Shown here one piece after another: positions 36,673 through 47,017 of a stretch of DNA of 64,000 nt (positions within the stretch are counted from its first letter, which is position 1; the number at the start of each line of letters is the position of its first letter). Source of the DNA: Sphingopyxis macrogoltabida (GTDB lineage Bacteria > Pseudomonadota > Alphaproteobacteria > Sphingomonadales > Sphingomonadaceae); the NCBI GenBank assembly GCA_003241685.1, contig QFPJ01000004.1, forward strand, positions 62,001-126,000, in the 5' to 3' direction. The notes under the pieces were generated by a model. It saw nothing but the letters and a program-made list of their open reading frames with translations. It was not told the DNA's origin and ran no database searches. The translations under genes were made by a program, and so were the position numbers.

Positions 36673-37119
36673 ATGCCGGACTGGCTGAGCAATATGGAAC
36701 CCCATTGGGCGTGGCTGTCGGTCGGGGTGCTGCTCGCCGCCGCCGAAATCGTCGCGCCGGGCTTTTTCCTGATCTGGGTCGGCGTCGCGGCGATCGTCAC
36801 GGGCGTGATCGCGTGGGTTTTGCCGATCGGCATCCCGTTTCAGTTCGGGATTTTCGCGATCCTCGCCTTCGCCGCGCTCTATGCGTCGCGGCGCTGGCTG
36901 AAGAATAATCCGATCGCCTCGACCCATCCGCATCTCAACCAGCGCACGGGCCGGCTGGTCGGCGAGGTGCTGACGCTGACCCAGGCGATCGAGAATGGCC
37001 GCGGCCGCGCGAAGGTCGGCGACAGCGAATGGACGGTACGCGGCCCCGACGCCGATGCAGGCAGCCGGGTGCGCGTGGTCGATGCCGACGGCAGCGTGCT
37101 GGTGGTGGAGCCGGCGTAA
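36673..37119 (+). CDS. NfeD family protein
   Basis: 148 residues: three membrane helices (about 15-75) followed by a C-terminal OB-fold domain (about 90-148, GRLVGEVLTLTQAIENGRGRAK and RVRVVDADGSVLVVEP). Short NfeD proteins work with SPFH proteins in membrane quality control. Begins one base after qmcA. Confidence 0.9.
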   Translation: MPDWLSNMEPHWAWLSVGVLLAAAEIVAPGFFLIWVGVAAIVTGVIAWVLPIGIPFQFGIFAILAFAALYASRRWLKNNPIASTHPHLNQRTGRLVGEVLTLTQAIENGRGRAKVGDSEWTVRGPDADAGSRVRVVDADGSVLVVEPA

Positions 37120-37170
37120 GATCAGGCGCGTCATGGCGACCCCGCAAGGCCGGGCGCGCCCTGTTTCCGA

Positions 37171-37713
37171 CTATCCGCCGCGCGGGCGGGCGTAGATGTC
37201 CACGACATGGCCCAGCGCGTCGCTGTCGCCGATGCGCCGGAAGCCCAGTTTTTCCGACACGCGCACCGACGCGCCGTTGCCGGGTTCGATGATGCAGCGC
37301 ACGTCCTTGGCGTCGAGATTCGCGTCGGCCCAGCCGAGCGCCGCGCGCATCGCCTCGGTCGCCAGGCCGCCGCCCCAATGGTCGGCGTCGAAGGCCCAGC
37401 CCGCCTCCGGCTGCCCCTCCAGTTCCGGGATGCCGCGGCAGAAATAGGAAAGGCCGCCCATGCCGATCAGCGCGTCGCTGGCCCGGTCGGCGAACACCCA
37501 ATAGCCGAAACCCATCACCGGCCACAGGCCGGCGGCCGACAGGAATTTGCCCCAGCTGACGTCGGGCGCGCGCGGTTGGCCGCCGATGAAGCGCGTCACG
37601 CGATCGTCCGCCCACATCGCGATATGGACGTCCTTGTCCGACAGGCGGTGGGGGCGCAGGCGCAGCCGGTCGGTCTCGATCACGGGCGGGGCGGTGCAGG
37701 TTGCGGTAGCCAT
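37171..37713 (-). CDS. GNAT family N-acetyltransferase (RimJ-like)
   Basis: 180 residues, single GNAT domain of the RimJ/RimL type: IETDRLRLRPHRLSD at the start, then a beta-strand/loop with YWVFADRASDALIGMGGL, then the acetyl-CoA loop region DHWGGGLATEAMRAAL and SEKLGFRR. Substrate unknown. ATG at 37713 chosen; an in-frame start 12 codons upstream (37749) lies inside the next gene. Confidence 0.88.
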   Translation of the reverse strand: MATATCTAPPVIETDRLRLRPHRLSDKDVHIAMWADDRVTRFIGGQPRAPDVSWGKFLSAAGLWPVMGFGYWVFADRASDALIGMGGLSYFCRGIPELEGQPEAGWAFDADHWGGGLATEAMRAALGWADANLDAKDVRCIIEPGNGASVRVSEKLGFRRIGDSDALGHVVDIYARPRGG

Positions 37714-37745
37714 GGACGCGGATGTGCCCAAGGCGGCGGGCGGGG

Positions 37746-38306
37746 TCAATCGGGGATCAGATAATGGTCGAACAGGTCGTGCAGCACCGCCTTGCCGTCG
37801 ACCTGCTGCCGGGCGCGCAGCACCGCCAGCGTATCGACCCGCGCCAGCACATCGGTATGTTTCAGCACGCCATGATAATGGGGCCGGTTCGCGAAATCGT
37901 GGAACAGGAAAACGCAGTCGGGCTTGCAGTGGATGATCGACTGCAACAGGCAGGCGACGCGAAAACGCCCGTCGATCAGCACCGCATCGGGGCTGCCCGA
38001 CAGGTGCCGCCAGATCTGGGTGTGATAGCGCGGCCAGTCGCGCAGCCGTCGTTCGTCGACGGGATAGCCCCAGTCGCCGACCGGGCCGATGTCGGCATGA
38101 TAGGGGGTGAAGTCGACCGCATCGCCCGCAACCGCTTCCTGGACCCGCGCCAGCCAGGCGGGGTCGCTGTCGACGCCGACGATCCGCTGCACCTGCCGCG
38201 CGGCGACCAGGGTGCTGCCGCCGCAGCCGAATTCGAGCAGCGAGGCGCGGCCCGCGAGCTGCAGTTCGACCTGTGCGATTTCGGCGGCCGACATATGTGG
38301 CTGCAT
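37746..38306 (-). CDS. Class I SAM-dependent methyltransferase-like protein
   Basis: 186 residues. LLEFGCGGSTLVAA is a motif I glycine-rich loop and VGVDSDPAWL supplies the acidic motif II residue, so it has the methyltransferase Rossmann fold. The rest (DAVLIDGRFRVACLLQSI, FLFHDFANRPHYHGVL) resembles proteins near surface polysaccharide genes. Whether it methylates anything is unproven. GGGGAGG 6 bases before the ATG fixes the start. Confidence 0.78.
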   Translation of the reverse strand: MQPHMSAAEIAQVELQLAGRASLLEFGCGGSTLVAARQVQRIVGVDSDPAWLARVQEAVAGDAVDFTPYHADIGPVGDWGYPVDERRLRDWPRYHTQIWRHLSGSPDAVLIDGRFRVACLLQSIIHCKPDCVFLFHDFANRPHYHGVLKHTDVLARVDTLAVLRARQQVDGKAVLHDLFDHYLIPD

Positions 38307-38483
38307 GACGCCTCCCCTGATGCCGCAGCGATATGGGAGAGCGCGGCGTCCGTCCAGTGCGCCCGTTCGCGCCGGCGGTGGCGGGCGGATCAATGTTCCC
38401 GCGAAGGCAGGCGCCCCGGATACGGGAGAGAGAACCGTCGGGGCGCCCCTCCTTCGCGAGAATTCTGGAAAGCCGAAACGGCG

Positions 38484-39377
38484 TCAGGCGGCGGCGAGGC
38501 CCTCGTGCGGGGCGGTCGATGCCTGCGCCGGCATGATCGCGTCGGCGTAATCGCTTTCATATTTGCCGATCAGCGCGCGGTCGTCGTGGTTCCACGGGTG
38601 GAAACCCGGCAGGAAATAGGCGAGCCATGGCAGGAAGCTTTTGCGCAGAATGCCGGGACGGCCGAGCAGATACCACCAGATGCGGGCGGTGACGCGCCAG
38701 CCGGTCAGCCCGTCCTGCGCCAGCAGCAGCTTCATCCCCTTGACCCGTTTGGGCCAGAAGCGCGCGGTGACGACCAGCATCATCAGCGACTTGGCCTTCC
38801 AGCGGCGCCAGCGGCTCCAATCCTTCGTCGCGTGGAGCCAGGTGTCATAGGCGACGCCCTTGTGCTCGATTTCCTCGATCGCGTGCCATTTCCACAGCGC
38901 GCCCCATTCCGCCTCCGCACCCTCCAGGAACTTCGGGTCGTCGAGCAGGCCGGCGGCAAGGACGGCGGTATAATGTTCGAGCGCGATCGTCGCCATCAGG
39001 TTGACGATCTGCGGCCGTTCGCGGATCAGCGCGATGATGTGATCGACGTCGGCTTCCAGTTCGGACAGGTCGTACCCCGCCTCCGCCGCCTTGCGGTTGA
39101 AGACGACATGTTCGCGGCTGTGGATCACTTCCTGCTGGGTGAAGGCGCGGATTTCGCGCGCCAGCTTGTCGGGCACGCCGTCGCGGTGCGCCTTCACCGC
39201 CTCGATGAACATCGCCTCGCCCTTGGGAAAGGTCACCGACAGCGCGGTCAGGAAAGCCGATGCGACCGGGTCGCCGTTCATCCACCAGCGGCCCTGCGCG
39301 TCGTCGCGGCCGAAGCGGCGGTCACGGGGGGTGATGGACAGATCCTTCGGGGTCGGGGAGAGCGAAAGACTGGACAT
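38484..39377 (-). CDS. PF10118 predicted metal-dependent hydrolase
   Basis: 297 residues. A di-iron/ferritin-like helical protein of the PF10118 family: ligands are likely in FTQQEVIHSREH and WHAIEEIEHKGVAYDTW (paired E/H residues), with the conserved ALEHYTAVLA helix between. Family function unknown. Its promoter (TTGACA-N17-TAACTC, minus strand) overlaps the 39442-39455 operator shared with the divergent tetR gene. Confidence 0.85.
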   Translation of the reverse strand: MSSLSLSPTPKDLSITPRDRRFGRDDAQGRWWMNGDPVASAFLTALSVTFPKGEAMFIEAVKAHRDGVPDKLAREIRAFTQQEVIHSREHVVFNRKAAEAGYDLSELEADVDHIIALIRERPQIVNLMATIALEHYTAVLAAGLLDDPKFLEGAEAEWGALWKWHAIEEIEHKGVAYDTWLHATKDWSRWRRWKAKSLMMLVVTARFWPKRVKGMKLLLAQDGLTGWRVTARIWWYLLGRPGILRKSFLPWLAYFLPGFHPWNHDDRALIGKYESDYADAIMPAQASTAPHEGLAAA

Positions 39378-39427
39378 ATGATCCTCAGCGTCGAAAAGGG
39401 GGCGTGGCGTGGGGACGCCATGGGGTA

Positions 39428-39456
39428 GAGTTAGGAATTACTTACAGTGGTGTCAA
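39428..39456 (-). promoter_or_regulatory. Promoter of the PF10118 gene
   Basis: Minus strand TTGACA (39456-39451), 17 bases, TAACTC (39433-39428). The -35 box is part of the putative TetR operator, so bound repressor would block it directly. Confidence 0.55.
39442..39455. promoter_or_regulatory. Putative TetR operator between PF10118 and tetR genes
   Basis: TTACAGTGGTGTCA: the inverted form of TGACA-N4-TGTAA, with the same outer ten bases as the sites before the GMC and coq4 genes. It overlaps the GTG start codons of tetR itself (39447/39450), so autoregulation is expected. Confidence 0.55.
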
Positions 39457-40058
39457 TAGTCAAGAAACGGCTGAGCCCGGAGGAAAGCCGTTCCGCCGCG
39501 CTGGAAGCGGCGCGGCAGCTTCTGATCGAACTGGGACCGCAGGCGGTGACGCTGAAGGCGGTGGCGGCGCGAATCGACCGGACGCATGCCAATCTGCTGC
39601 ACCATTTCGGCAGTGCCGCGGGGCTGCAAAAGGCGCTTGCCGCCTATCTTGCCGAAACCGTCTGCGGCACGATCGGCCGGAAAATGGCCGAATCGGCGCC
39701 CGGCGAACGCAATGTGCGCGAGATCGTCGACCTGGCTTTCGACGCGTTCAACAGCGGCGGCGCGGGCGCGCTCGCCACCTGGATGGCGGCGACGGGCAAT
39801 GACGATGCGCTCGACCCGATCGTCGAGGCGATCCACCGCCTGATCGACGGCATGGCGCCGGACGCGCATGAAAAGCGCCTGATGCACGAAGATACGCTGG
39901 CGCTGGTGCTGATGGCGCTGGGCGATGCGCAGATGGGCGGCCCGATGGCCGAGGCGCTGGGCCTGCCGCGCGACACGTCGCGGGTGCTCGCGACCGAACT
40001 GATCACCGGACGCATCGGCCGATTCTGGGCCGAGCATGGCGACAAGCCGGCGGGCTAA
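39447..40058 (+). CDS. TetR family transcriptional regulator
   Basis: 203 residues. N-terminal helix-turn-helix (about 16-62: SRSAALEAARQLLIELGPQ, then VTLKAVAARIDRTHANLLHHFGS) with a ligand-binding C-terminal domain. Divergent from the PF10118 gene with a 69-base interval. Start is GTG at 39447 or the adjacent GTG at 39450; no other start exists before the HTH. The putative operator covers the start codon. Ligand unknown; target loci suggest a lipid-type inducer (inference). Confidence 0.9.
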   Translation: MVSIVKKRLSPEESRSAALEAARQLLIELGPQAVTLKAVAARIDRTHANLLHHFGSAAGLQKALAAYLAETVCGTIGRKMAESAPGERNVREIVDLAFDAFNSGGAGALATWMAATGNDDALDPIVEAIHRLIDGMAPDAHEKRLMHEDTLALVLMALGDAQMGGPMAEALGLPRDTSRVLATELITGRIGRFWAEHGDKPAG

Positions 40059-40068
40059 GGGCTGGTAA

Positions 40069-41277
<1,209 letters not shown>

Positions 41278-41290
41278 CGCGGGTCGCGGA

Positions 41291-41512
41291 TCAGTCCGCG
41301 TCGTCGCTCCACCGGAACACCTCTTCCAGCGGCTTGCCGAAAATGCGGGCGATGCGGAAGGCGACTTCCAGCGACGGCGAATATTTCCCCTGTTCGATCG
41401 CGGCGATGGTTTGACGCGTCACGCCGACGCGGTCGCCCAGATCGCCCTGCGTCATCTCCCCCGCCAGAAAGCGCAGCGTGCGGATGTCGTTGGTGAAGGG
41501 CAGCCTAGGCAT
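41291..41512 (-). CDS. XRE family transcriptional regulator (small)
   Basis: 73 residues, almost all a helix-turn-helix: EMTQGDLGDRVGVTRQTIAA, then IEQGKYSPSLEVAFRIARIF. It matches the YozG-like group that controls a neighbouring membrane protein. The start at 41512 lies inside the end of the small upstream frame, an 8-base overlap that implies translational coupling. Last gene of a three-gene unit. Confidence 0.85.
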   Translation of the reverse strand: MPRLPFTNDIRTLRFLAGEMTQGDLGDRVGVTRQTIAAIEQGKYSPSLEVAFRIARIFGKPLEEVFRWSDDAD

Positions 41513-41594
41513 GCCGGCCCCGGCGACGGCTGGGCAGGACGATCCCGCTGGGGGCCGGTTCTGCCGGCACGATCGCTTTTTCGCGCCAGTCCAT
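41505..41594 (-). CDS. Candidate 29-residue small protein
   Basis: A short frame between the membrane-protein gene and the XRE gene. AGGAGG stands 7-8 bases before its ATG (41594), one of the best ribosome sites in the window. The product (MDWREKAIVPAEPAPSGIVL... then an Arg-rich end) has no known family. It overlaps the XRE start by 8 bases, so its translation could control the regulator. It might instead be just a ribosome-loading leader. Confidence 0.45.
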   Translation of the reverse strand: MDWREKAIVPAEPAPSGIVLPSRRRGRHA

Positions 41595-41644
41595 CGATGC
41601 GCCTCCTGCCTTGGCGGCACGCGGAACGGGGATCGCGGCCATGA

Positions 41645-42067
41645 TCAATAGCCCCTGCGGTAGAAGAGGATTTGCGATCCGATCCGGACCAGTTCGGCGC
41701 AGACGACGGCCGCGAGCAACAGATTGAGCAACAGGCCGGGCTGCGCGCCCCAGAAGATCAGCACGATGGTCGCCCAGACACCCAGAACCAGTGGATAATA
41801 GGCGAGATGGGTGCCGCGCCGGTGGAACATCCGGTCGCGTTCATCCTCTGTCAGATCGACGTCGGCGGGCGACCGGATGGCCAGCAAGGCGGTCGCGACG
41901 GTCATCGCCGCGATGATCGCGATCGTGACCGGCACCAGCATTCCGGCCGTTGCCGCAAGCCCGGCCCGCCCATCGGCGATCTGCCAGGGGTAGCGCAGAA
42001 AATACCAGCCAAAGGCCAGCGTCATCGTGACGAAAGCCACCCAATGGATTTTCTCTCGAAAGGACAT
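41645..42067 (-). CDS. Membrane protein partner of the XRE regulator
   Basis: 140 residues with four hydrophobic helices and a polar loop DVDLTEDERDRMFHRRGTH between helices 2 and 3. Such proteins are commonly paired with small XRE regulators, where the membrane partner may control the regulator's availability (inference). GGAGG six bases before 42067 sets the start. First gene of the unit. Confidence 0.75.
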   Translation of the reverse strand: MSFREKIHWVAFVTMTLAFGWYFLRYPWQIADGRAGLAATAGMLVPVTIAIIAAMTVATALLAIRSPADVDLTEDERDRMFHRRGTHLAYYPLVLGVWATIVLIFWGAQPGLLLNLLLAAVVCAELVRIGSQILFYRRGY

Positions 42068-42097
42068 CGCATCCTCCATGTCATGCAATATTCACTT

Positions 42098-42127
42098 TAT
42101 GTAAAAAATATATAACATTGAGTCAAT
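42098..42127 (-). promoter_or_regulatory. Promoter and palindromic site of the XRE unit
   Basis: Minus strand TTGACT (42126-42121), 17 bases, TACATA (42103-42098), in an AT-rich interval. ATTGAGTCAAT (42117-42127), a perfect palindrome around one base, covers the -35 box and may be the XRE operator. Confidence 0.55.
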
Positions 42128-42193
42128 ATGGTTTGACATGGTCATGGTTTGCGGCCTTTCGCGCCCTTGCGTTAGCGGCTAAGCCCCCCGCCC

Positions 42194-43057
42194 ATGTCCA
42201 CGACACCCAAGACCCTCACCCTTCCGACCTCGACCAGCCGCGCCAATCCGACGCCGCAGCCGATGAAGCGCCTGACCGTGCCGCGCATCCGCCAGCGCAA
42301 GGGCGGCGAGCCGCTGGTGATGCTGACCGCCTATACGGTGCGGCAGGCGCAGCTGCTCGATCCGCATTGCGACATGCTGCTGGTCGGCGATTCGCTGGCG
42401 CAGGTCATTTACGGCCTGCCGCACACGGTCGGCGTGACGATGGAGATGATGGCGCTGCACGGCGCGGCGGTGGTGCGCGGCAGCTATCATGCCGCGGTCA
42501 TCGTCGACATGCCCTTCGGCAGCTATGAAGGCAGCGAGGAACAGGCGTTCAACAATGCCGCGCGGCTGCTGAAGGAAACCGGCGCGGCGGCGGTCAAGGT
42601 CGAGGGCGGCCGGGTGCTGGCCCCGACGATCGAGTTTCTGACCCAGCGCGGCATCCCGGTGATGGGCCATGTCGGGCTGACGCCGCAGGCGGTGAATATC
42701 CTGGGCGGCTATGGCGTGCGCGGCAAGAGCGATGCCGAAGCGCAGTCGATCGTCGAGGATGCCGTGGCGGTAGCCAAGGCGGGCGCCTTCGCGATCGTGA
42801 TCGAAGGCGTGCTGGAATCGATCGCGATCGACATTACGAACAAGGTCGATTGCCCGACGATCGGTATCGGCGCGTCGGCGCAGTGCGACGGGCAGGTGCT
42901 GGTCACCGACGACATGCTGGGCATGTTCGACCGCGTTCCGAAATTCGTGAAACGCTATCAGGACATGGCGGGGGTCATCGATGGCGCGGTCCGGGACTAT
43001 GCGGGTGAGGTCAGGTCCCGTTCATTCCCGACGGGCGATCAGATCTACGAAGGTTGA
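42194..43057 (+). CDS. panB: 3-methyl-2-oxobutanoate hydroxymethyltransferase
   Basis: 287 residues, TIM-barrel enzyme of pantothenate synthesis (ketopantoate from alpha-ketoisovalerate). VMLTAYTVRQAQLLDPHCDM, LVGDSLAQVIYG, VVRGSYHAAVIVDMPFGSYE and VKVEGG are PanB motifs with the magnesium ligands. The N-terminal 25 residues are a non-conserved extension (a start at MKRLTVPRIRQRK is possible). Divergent from the XRE unit; panC is not nearby. Confidence 0.95.
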   Translation: MSTTPKTLTLPTSTSRANPTPQPMKRLTVPRIRQRKGGEPLVMLTAYTVRQAQLLDPHCDMLLVGDSLAQVIYGLPHTVGVTMEMMALHGAAVVRGSYHAAVIVDMPFGSYEGSEEQAFNNAARLLKETGAAAVKVEGGRVLAPTIEFLTQRGIPVMGHVGLTPQAVNILGGYGVRGKSDAEAQSIVEDAVAVAKAGAFAIVIEGVLESIAIDITNKVDCPTIGIGASAQCDGQVLVTDDMLGMFDRVPKFVKRYQDMAGVIDGAVRDYAGEVRSRSFPTGDQIYEG

Positions 43058-43187
43058 CGACCGCGTTTCTCCCGGTGCGCGGTTGCCGCACGGGCCGAGT
43101 GAATCGCTTGGCCTTTGCGGGCGCCGTCGCTAAGGAAACGGCCGGCTGCGGCAATGCCGCGGCACGGGAATGTCTGAGGAGGTTTGA

Positions 43188-43955
43188 TTGGCGCTGAGCC
43201 CGACGAATAATGCCACCTTCGTGCAGGAGGTCGACGAGGCGGTCCGCAAGGACCAGCTCGATTCGATCATGCAGCGCTATGGTCGCTGGATCATCGGCGG
43301 CGTGCTGGCGGCGCTGCTTGCCTTCGGCGGCTATCTTTACTGGGGTCATCGGCAGGATCAGGCACGCGGCGAACAGGCTGAAAAGCTGGTCGCGGCGCTG
43401 GAAAAGGTTCAGGCGGGCGAGGGCGCGGCCGCCACGACCGCGCTGAAGGCGATCGCCGCCTCCGACGCGCCGGCCTATCGCGCGTCGGCGCTGATCCAGG
43501 AAGCCAATCTGAAGGCCGAAGGCGGCGACCTGAAAGGCGCGGCGGCACTGATGGCGACGCTGGCCGCCGATACCAGCGTCGACCCGTCGCTGCGCGATCT
43601 GGCGCTGATCCGCCAGACCGCGTTCGAATATGACACGCTGAAGCCCGATGCGGTGATCGCGCGCATGAAGCCGATGGTCGACGCCAAGGACCCGGCGTCG
43701 AGCTGGTTCGCGAGCGCCGCGGAACTCAGCGCCATCGCCCATTATCAGCTTGGCCGATATGATCAGGCGGGCGACCTGTTCGCCCGGATCGCGAAACTGC
43801 CCGGCACGCCGCGTTCGCTGCAATCGCGCACGGTGCAGATGGCCGGAATGCTGGGCGTCGACGCCGTCGCCGATCGCGCGGAGGACAGCGCAAAGGGCGG
43901 CGCACAGGATCAGGGCGGAACGGGGTCGGCCGCTAAAGTTGAGGAAACCAAATAA
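43188..43955 (+). CDS. YfgM-like membrane-anchored TPR protein
   Basis: 255 residues from TTG, preceded by GAGGAGG. One membrane helix (about 34-52) and then TPR-like helices, ending in a Gly/Ala tail. The YfgM family (tetratricopeptide_2) works with PpiD at the SecYEG translocon. It sits immediately before bamB, as in many proteobacteria. Confidence 0.85.
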   Translation: MALSPTNNATFVQEVDEAVRKDQLDSIMQRYGRWIIGGVLAALLAFGGYLYWGHRQDQARGEQAEKLVAALEKVQAGEGAAATTALKAIAASDAPAYRASALIQEANLKAEGGDLKGAAALMATLAADTSVDPSLRDLALIRQTAFEYDTLKPDAVIARMKPMVDAKDPASSWFASAAELSAIAHYQLGRYDQAGDLFARIAKLPGTPRSLQSRTVQMAGMLGVDAVADRAEDSAKGGAQDQGGTGSAAKVEETK

Positions 43956-43956
43956 T

Positions 43957-45294
43957 ATGCGAAAGACGCATTTGTATCTGTGCGCGGCGCTGCTCGCGCT
44001 GCCGCTTGCCGGTTGCGGCGTGTTCGGCGGCGGCGACGGCCCGCCCAAGACGCCGACCGTGGGCGAACGCGTGTCGATCCTGTCGAACGACAACAGCGTC
44101 AAGGTCGACCCCGCGACCGAGGCGCTGGCCGTCGTTCTGCCCGACCCCGCCGTCAACACGGCCTGGGCGCAGTCGGGCGGCAATGCGTCCAAATCGATGG
44201 GGCACCCGGCGCTGGCGGCGACGCGCAGCCGCGTCTGGGAAGCCAGCATCGCGGGCAGCAACAACAAGCAGCGGCTGGCCTCGGCGCCGGTGGTGGCGGA
44301 CAATCGCCTGTTCGCCGTCGATACGGGCGCGGTGGTGTCGGCCTTTGCCGCCGATACGGGCGCGCCGCTGTGGCGGACCCCGATCGGGTCGGTCGGCAAG
44401 GATCTGAAGGATTCGCTGTTCGGCGGCGGTGCGGCGGTCGACGGCTCCGTCGTCTATGCGACCAGCGGCGTCGGCGATGTCGCGGCACTGAATGCCGCCG
44501 ACGGGAGCGTGCTGTGGAAGGTGAAGCCGGCCGGGCCGCTGCGCGGCGCGCCGACGATCGCGTTCGGCGGCGTCTATGTGATCAGCCAGGACAATCAGAT
44601 TTTTGCCCTGAACGCCGCAAACGGCGCGGTCCAGTGGCAGGCAACGGCTTCGCTGGAAGCCGGCAGCGTGTTCGGCGCCGCATCGCCCGCCGCGGGGCAG
44701 GGCACGATCGTCGCCGGTTTCTCGTCGGGCGAGGTTCAGGCCTATCGCTACGAAAATGGCCGCGACCTGTGGGAAGATGCGCTCGCCCGGACGTCGATGG
44801 CGTTGTCGGTGTCGACGCTGACCGACGTCGATGCCGATCCGGTGATCGACCGCGGCCGCGTGTTCGCGCTCGGCCAGGGCGGCCGCATGGCCAGCTATGA
44901 ACTGGTGACCGGCCAGCGCAGCTGGGAAATCTCGATCGCCGGCATCTCGACGCCTTATGTCGTGGGCGAATGGGTCTATGCGATGACCGACGACGGCAAA
45001 TTGCTGTGCGTCGCACGCGCCAGCGGCAAGGTCCGCTGGATGCAGCAACTCGCGCGCTTTCGCGTCGAAACCGAAAAGAAGAAGAAGGACCCGATTCGCT
45101 GGACCGGCCCGATTCTGGCGGGCGGCCGCCTGATCGCGGTGAACAGCGAGGGACAGCTTGTCGAATTTTCGCCGACCGACGGCACGACGCTGGCGACGAC
45201 GGAATTCAAGTCGTCGCTGTCGCAGCCGCCGATCGTCGCGAACAATATGCTTTATGTCCTGGCGGACGATGGACGGATCACCGCCTGGCGGTAA
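43957..45294 (+). CDS. bamB: Outer membrane assembly lipoprotein BamB
   Basis: 445 residues. Lipoprotein signal with LAGC (acyl Cys20), then an eight-bladed PQQ-like beta-propeller with repeated VYATSGVGDVAALNAADGS-type blades. BamB is part of the complex that inserts beta-barrel proteins into the outer membrane. The ATG follows the upstream stop by one base. Confidence 0.93.
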   Translation: MRKTHLYLCAALLALPLAGCGVFGGGDGPPKTPTVGERVSILSNDNSVKVDPATEALAVVLPDPAVNTAWAQSGGNASKSMGHPALAATRSRVWEASIAGSNNKQRLASAPVVADNRLFAVDTGAVVSAFAADTGAPLWRTPIGSVGKDLKDSLFGGGAAVDGSVVYATSGVGDVAALNAADGSVLWKVKPAGPLRGAPTIAFGGVYVISQDNQIFALNAANGAVQWQATASLEAGSVFGAASPAAGQGTIVAGFSSGEVQAYRYENGRDLWEDALARTSMALSVSTLTDVDADPVIDRGRVFALGQGGRMASYELVTGQRSWEISIAGISTPYVVGEWVYAMTDDGKLLCVARASGKVRWMQQLARFRVETEKKKKDPIRWTGPILAGGRLIAVNSEGQLVEFSPTDGTTLATTEFKSSLSQPPIVANNMLYVLADDGRITAWR

Positions 45295-45337
45295 CGGGGG
45301 CGGGGCGATCGGCCCTGCCGGCAGATAGGATGAAGCC

Positions 45338-46717
45338 ATGGCGCGGTCCGCGACGATCGCCATTGTCGGCCGGCCCAATGTCGGCAAGTCGACGCTGTTC
45401 AACCGGCTGGTCGGCAAGCGTCTGGCGCTTGTCGACGACCAGCCGGGGGTCACGCGCGACCGCCGCGAGGGCGACGCGACGCTGCTCGGCCTCGAATTCC
45501 TGATCGTCGATACGGCGGGGTTCGAGGATCAGGACGCCGCGACGCTGCCCGGCCGGATGCGCGTGCAGACCGAAAAGGCGGTGCGCGAGGCGGACGCCGC
45601 GCTGTTCCTGATCGACGCGCGCGCCGGGGTCACGCCGCTGGACGAGGAAATCGCCCGCTGGCTGCGGAGCGAGGACACGCCGATCATCGTTGCCGCCAAC
45701 AAGGCGGAAGGCCGGCAGGGCGAGGCCGGGCTGATGGAAGCCTATACGCTGGGGTTCGACAATCCCATCGCGCTCAGCGCCGAACATGGCGAGGGGCTGG
45801 TCGACCTGTTCGATGCGCTGCGTCCGATCGTCGAGCCCTTCATGGCGGCGGACGACGCGGCGGCGGGTACGGATGAAGGCGACGAGGACGAACCGCTCGG
45901 CCCGCTGAAGCTGGCGATCGTCGGCCGTCCGAACGCCGGCAAATCGACGCTGATCAACCGCATGATCGGTGAAGACCGGCTGATCACCGGGCCCGAGGCG
46001 GGGATCACGCGCGATTCGATCCGCGTCGACTGGCAATGGGAAAAGGACGGCGAGGTTCATCCGATCCAGCTGTTCGACACCGCCGGGATGCGCAAGCGCG
46101 CCAAGGTGCAGGACAAGCTGGAGAAGCTGTCGGTCGCCGACGCGCTGCACGCGGTCGATTTCGCCGAGGTTGTCGTGCTGCTGCTCGACGCCACGAAAGG
46201 GCTGGAGGCACAGGACCTGCGCATCGCCGACCGCGTTCTGGAGGAAGGCCGCGGGCTGATCGTCGCGCTCAACAAATGGGACGTGGCCGCGGACCCGTCG
46301 GCGCTGTTCAACGGCGTGCGCGCCGCGCTCGACGACGGGCTCAGCCAGATAAAGGGCGTGCCGCTGCTCAGCATTTCGGGCGCGACGGGCAAGGGGATCG
46401 ACACGCTGGTGCGCGTCGCCTTCGAACAGCGGGCGATCTGGACCCAGCGCGTGTCGACGGCGAAGCTCAACCGCTGGTTCGAACGCGCGGTCGACGCCAA
46501 TCCGCCGCCGGCGCCGGGCGGCAAGCGGATCAAGCTGCGTTACATGACGCAGGCGCGCACCCGCCCGCCGACCTTCATCATCTTCGGCAGCCGCACCGAC
46601 GCGCTGCCCGCCAGCTATCAACGCTATCTGACCAACGGACTGCGCAAGGAACTGGGGTTCCAGGGCGTGCCGATCCGCATCAATTTCCGCAACACGCGCA
46701 ATCCTTACGATGCGTGA
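45338..46717 (+). CDS. der: Ribosome-associated GTPase Der
   Basis: 459 residues with two tandem GTPase domains (P-loops GRPNVGKST near 11 and GRPNAGKST near 197) and a KH-like C-terminal domain. Der (EngA) is essential for 50S subunit maturation. The last 8 bases overlap the tusA-like gene. Confidence 0.97.
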   Translation: MARSATIAIVGRPNVGKSTLFNRLVGKRLALVDDQPGVTRDRREGDATLLGLEFLIVDTAGFEDQDAATLPGRMRVQTEKAVREADAALFLIDARAGVTPLDEEIARWLRSEDTPIIVAANKAEGRQGEAGLMEAYTLGFDNPIALSAEHGEGLVDLFDALRPIVEPFMAADDAAAGTDEGDEDEPLGPLKLAIVGRPNAGKSTLINRMIGEDRLITGPEAGITRDSIRVDWQWEKDGEVHPIQLFDTAGMRKRAKVQDKLEKLSVADALHAVDFAEVVVLLLDATKGLEAQDLRIADRVLEEGRGLIVALNKWDVAADPSALFNGVRAALDDGLSQIKGVPLLSISGATGKGIDTLVRVAFEQRAIWTQRVSTAKLNRWFERAVDANPPPAPGGKRIKLRYMTQARTRPPTFIIFGSRTDALPASYQRYLTNGLRKELGFQGVPIRINFRNTRNPYDA

Positions 46718-46940
46718 GGTCCCCGCCGGGGTCTTGCTGGTCGACGCGCGCGGGATGCGCTGCCCCTGGCCGGCCTTGCGGCTGGCGAGGGCGATGCGCG
46801 AGGCGGCGGACGTGCTGCTGGTCGCGGACGATCCCAAGGCGGGCGGCGAAGTCGCGGCGCTCGCGGCGCAGCACGGCTGGCGGGTCGACGCGGCGGTGAC
46901 GGCGGACGGTCAGGCCGGCTGGCAGGTACGGCGGGGCTGA
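46710..46940 (+). CDS. TusA-like sulfur carrier protein
   Basis: 76 residues. LLVDARGMRCPWPALRLARA contains the CPxP motif of the TusA family, which carries sulfur for tRNA thiolation and other pathways. It overlaps der, which suggests co-translation; the pairing with der is seen in related genomes. Whether it serves tRNA or another sulfur pathway is not decided. Confidence 0.85.
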   Translation: MREVPAGVLLVDARGMRCPWPALRLARAMREAADVLLVADDPKAGGEVAALAAQHGWRVDAAVTADGQAGWQVRRG

Positions 46941-47017
46941 CGTAACCTCTTTTTTACCGTCTTCGGGCAAGGTCGGCGCGGGACCACCGACCGAGTTGTA
47001 CGCCGAGGAATCGAACA

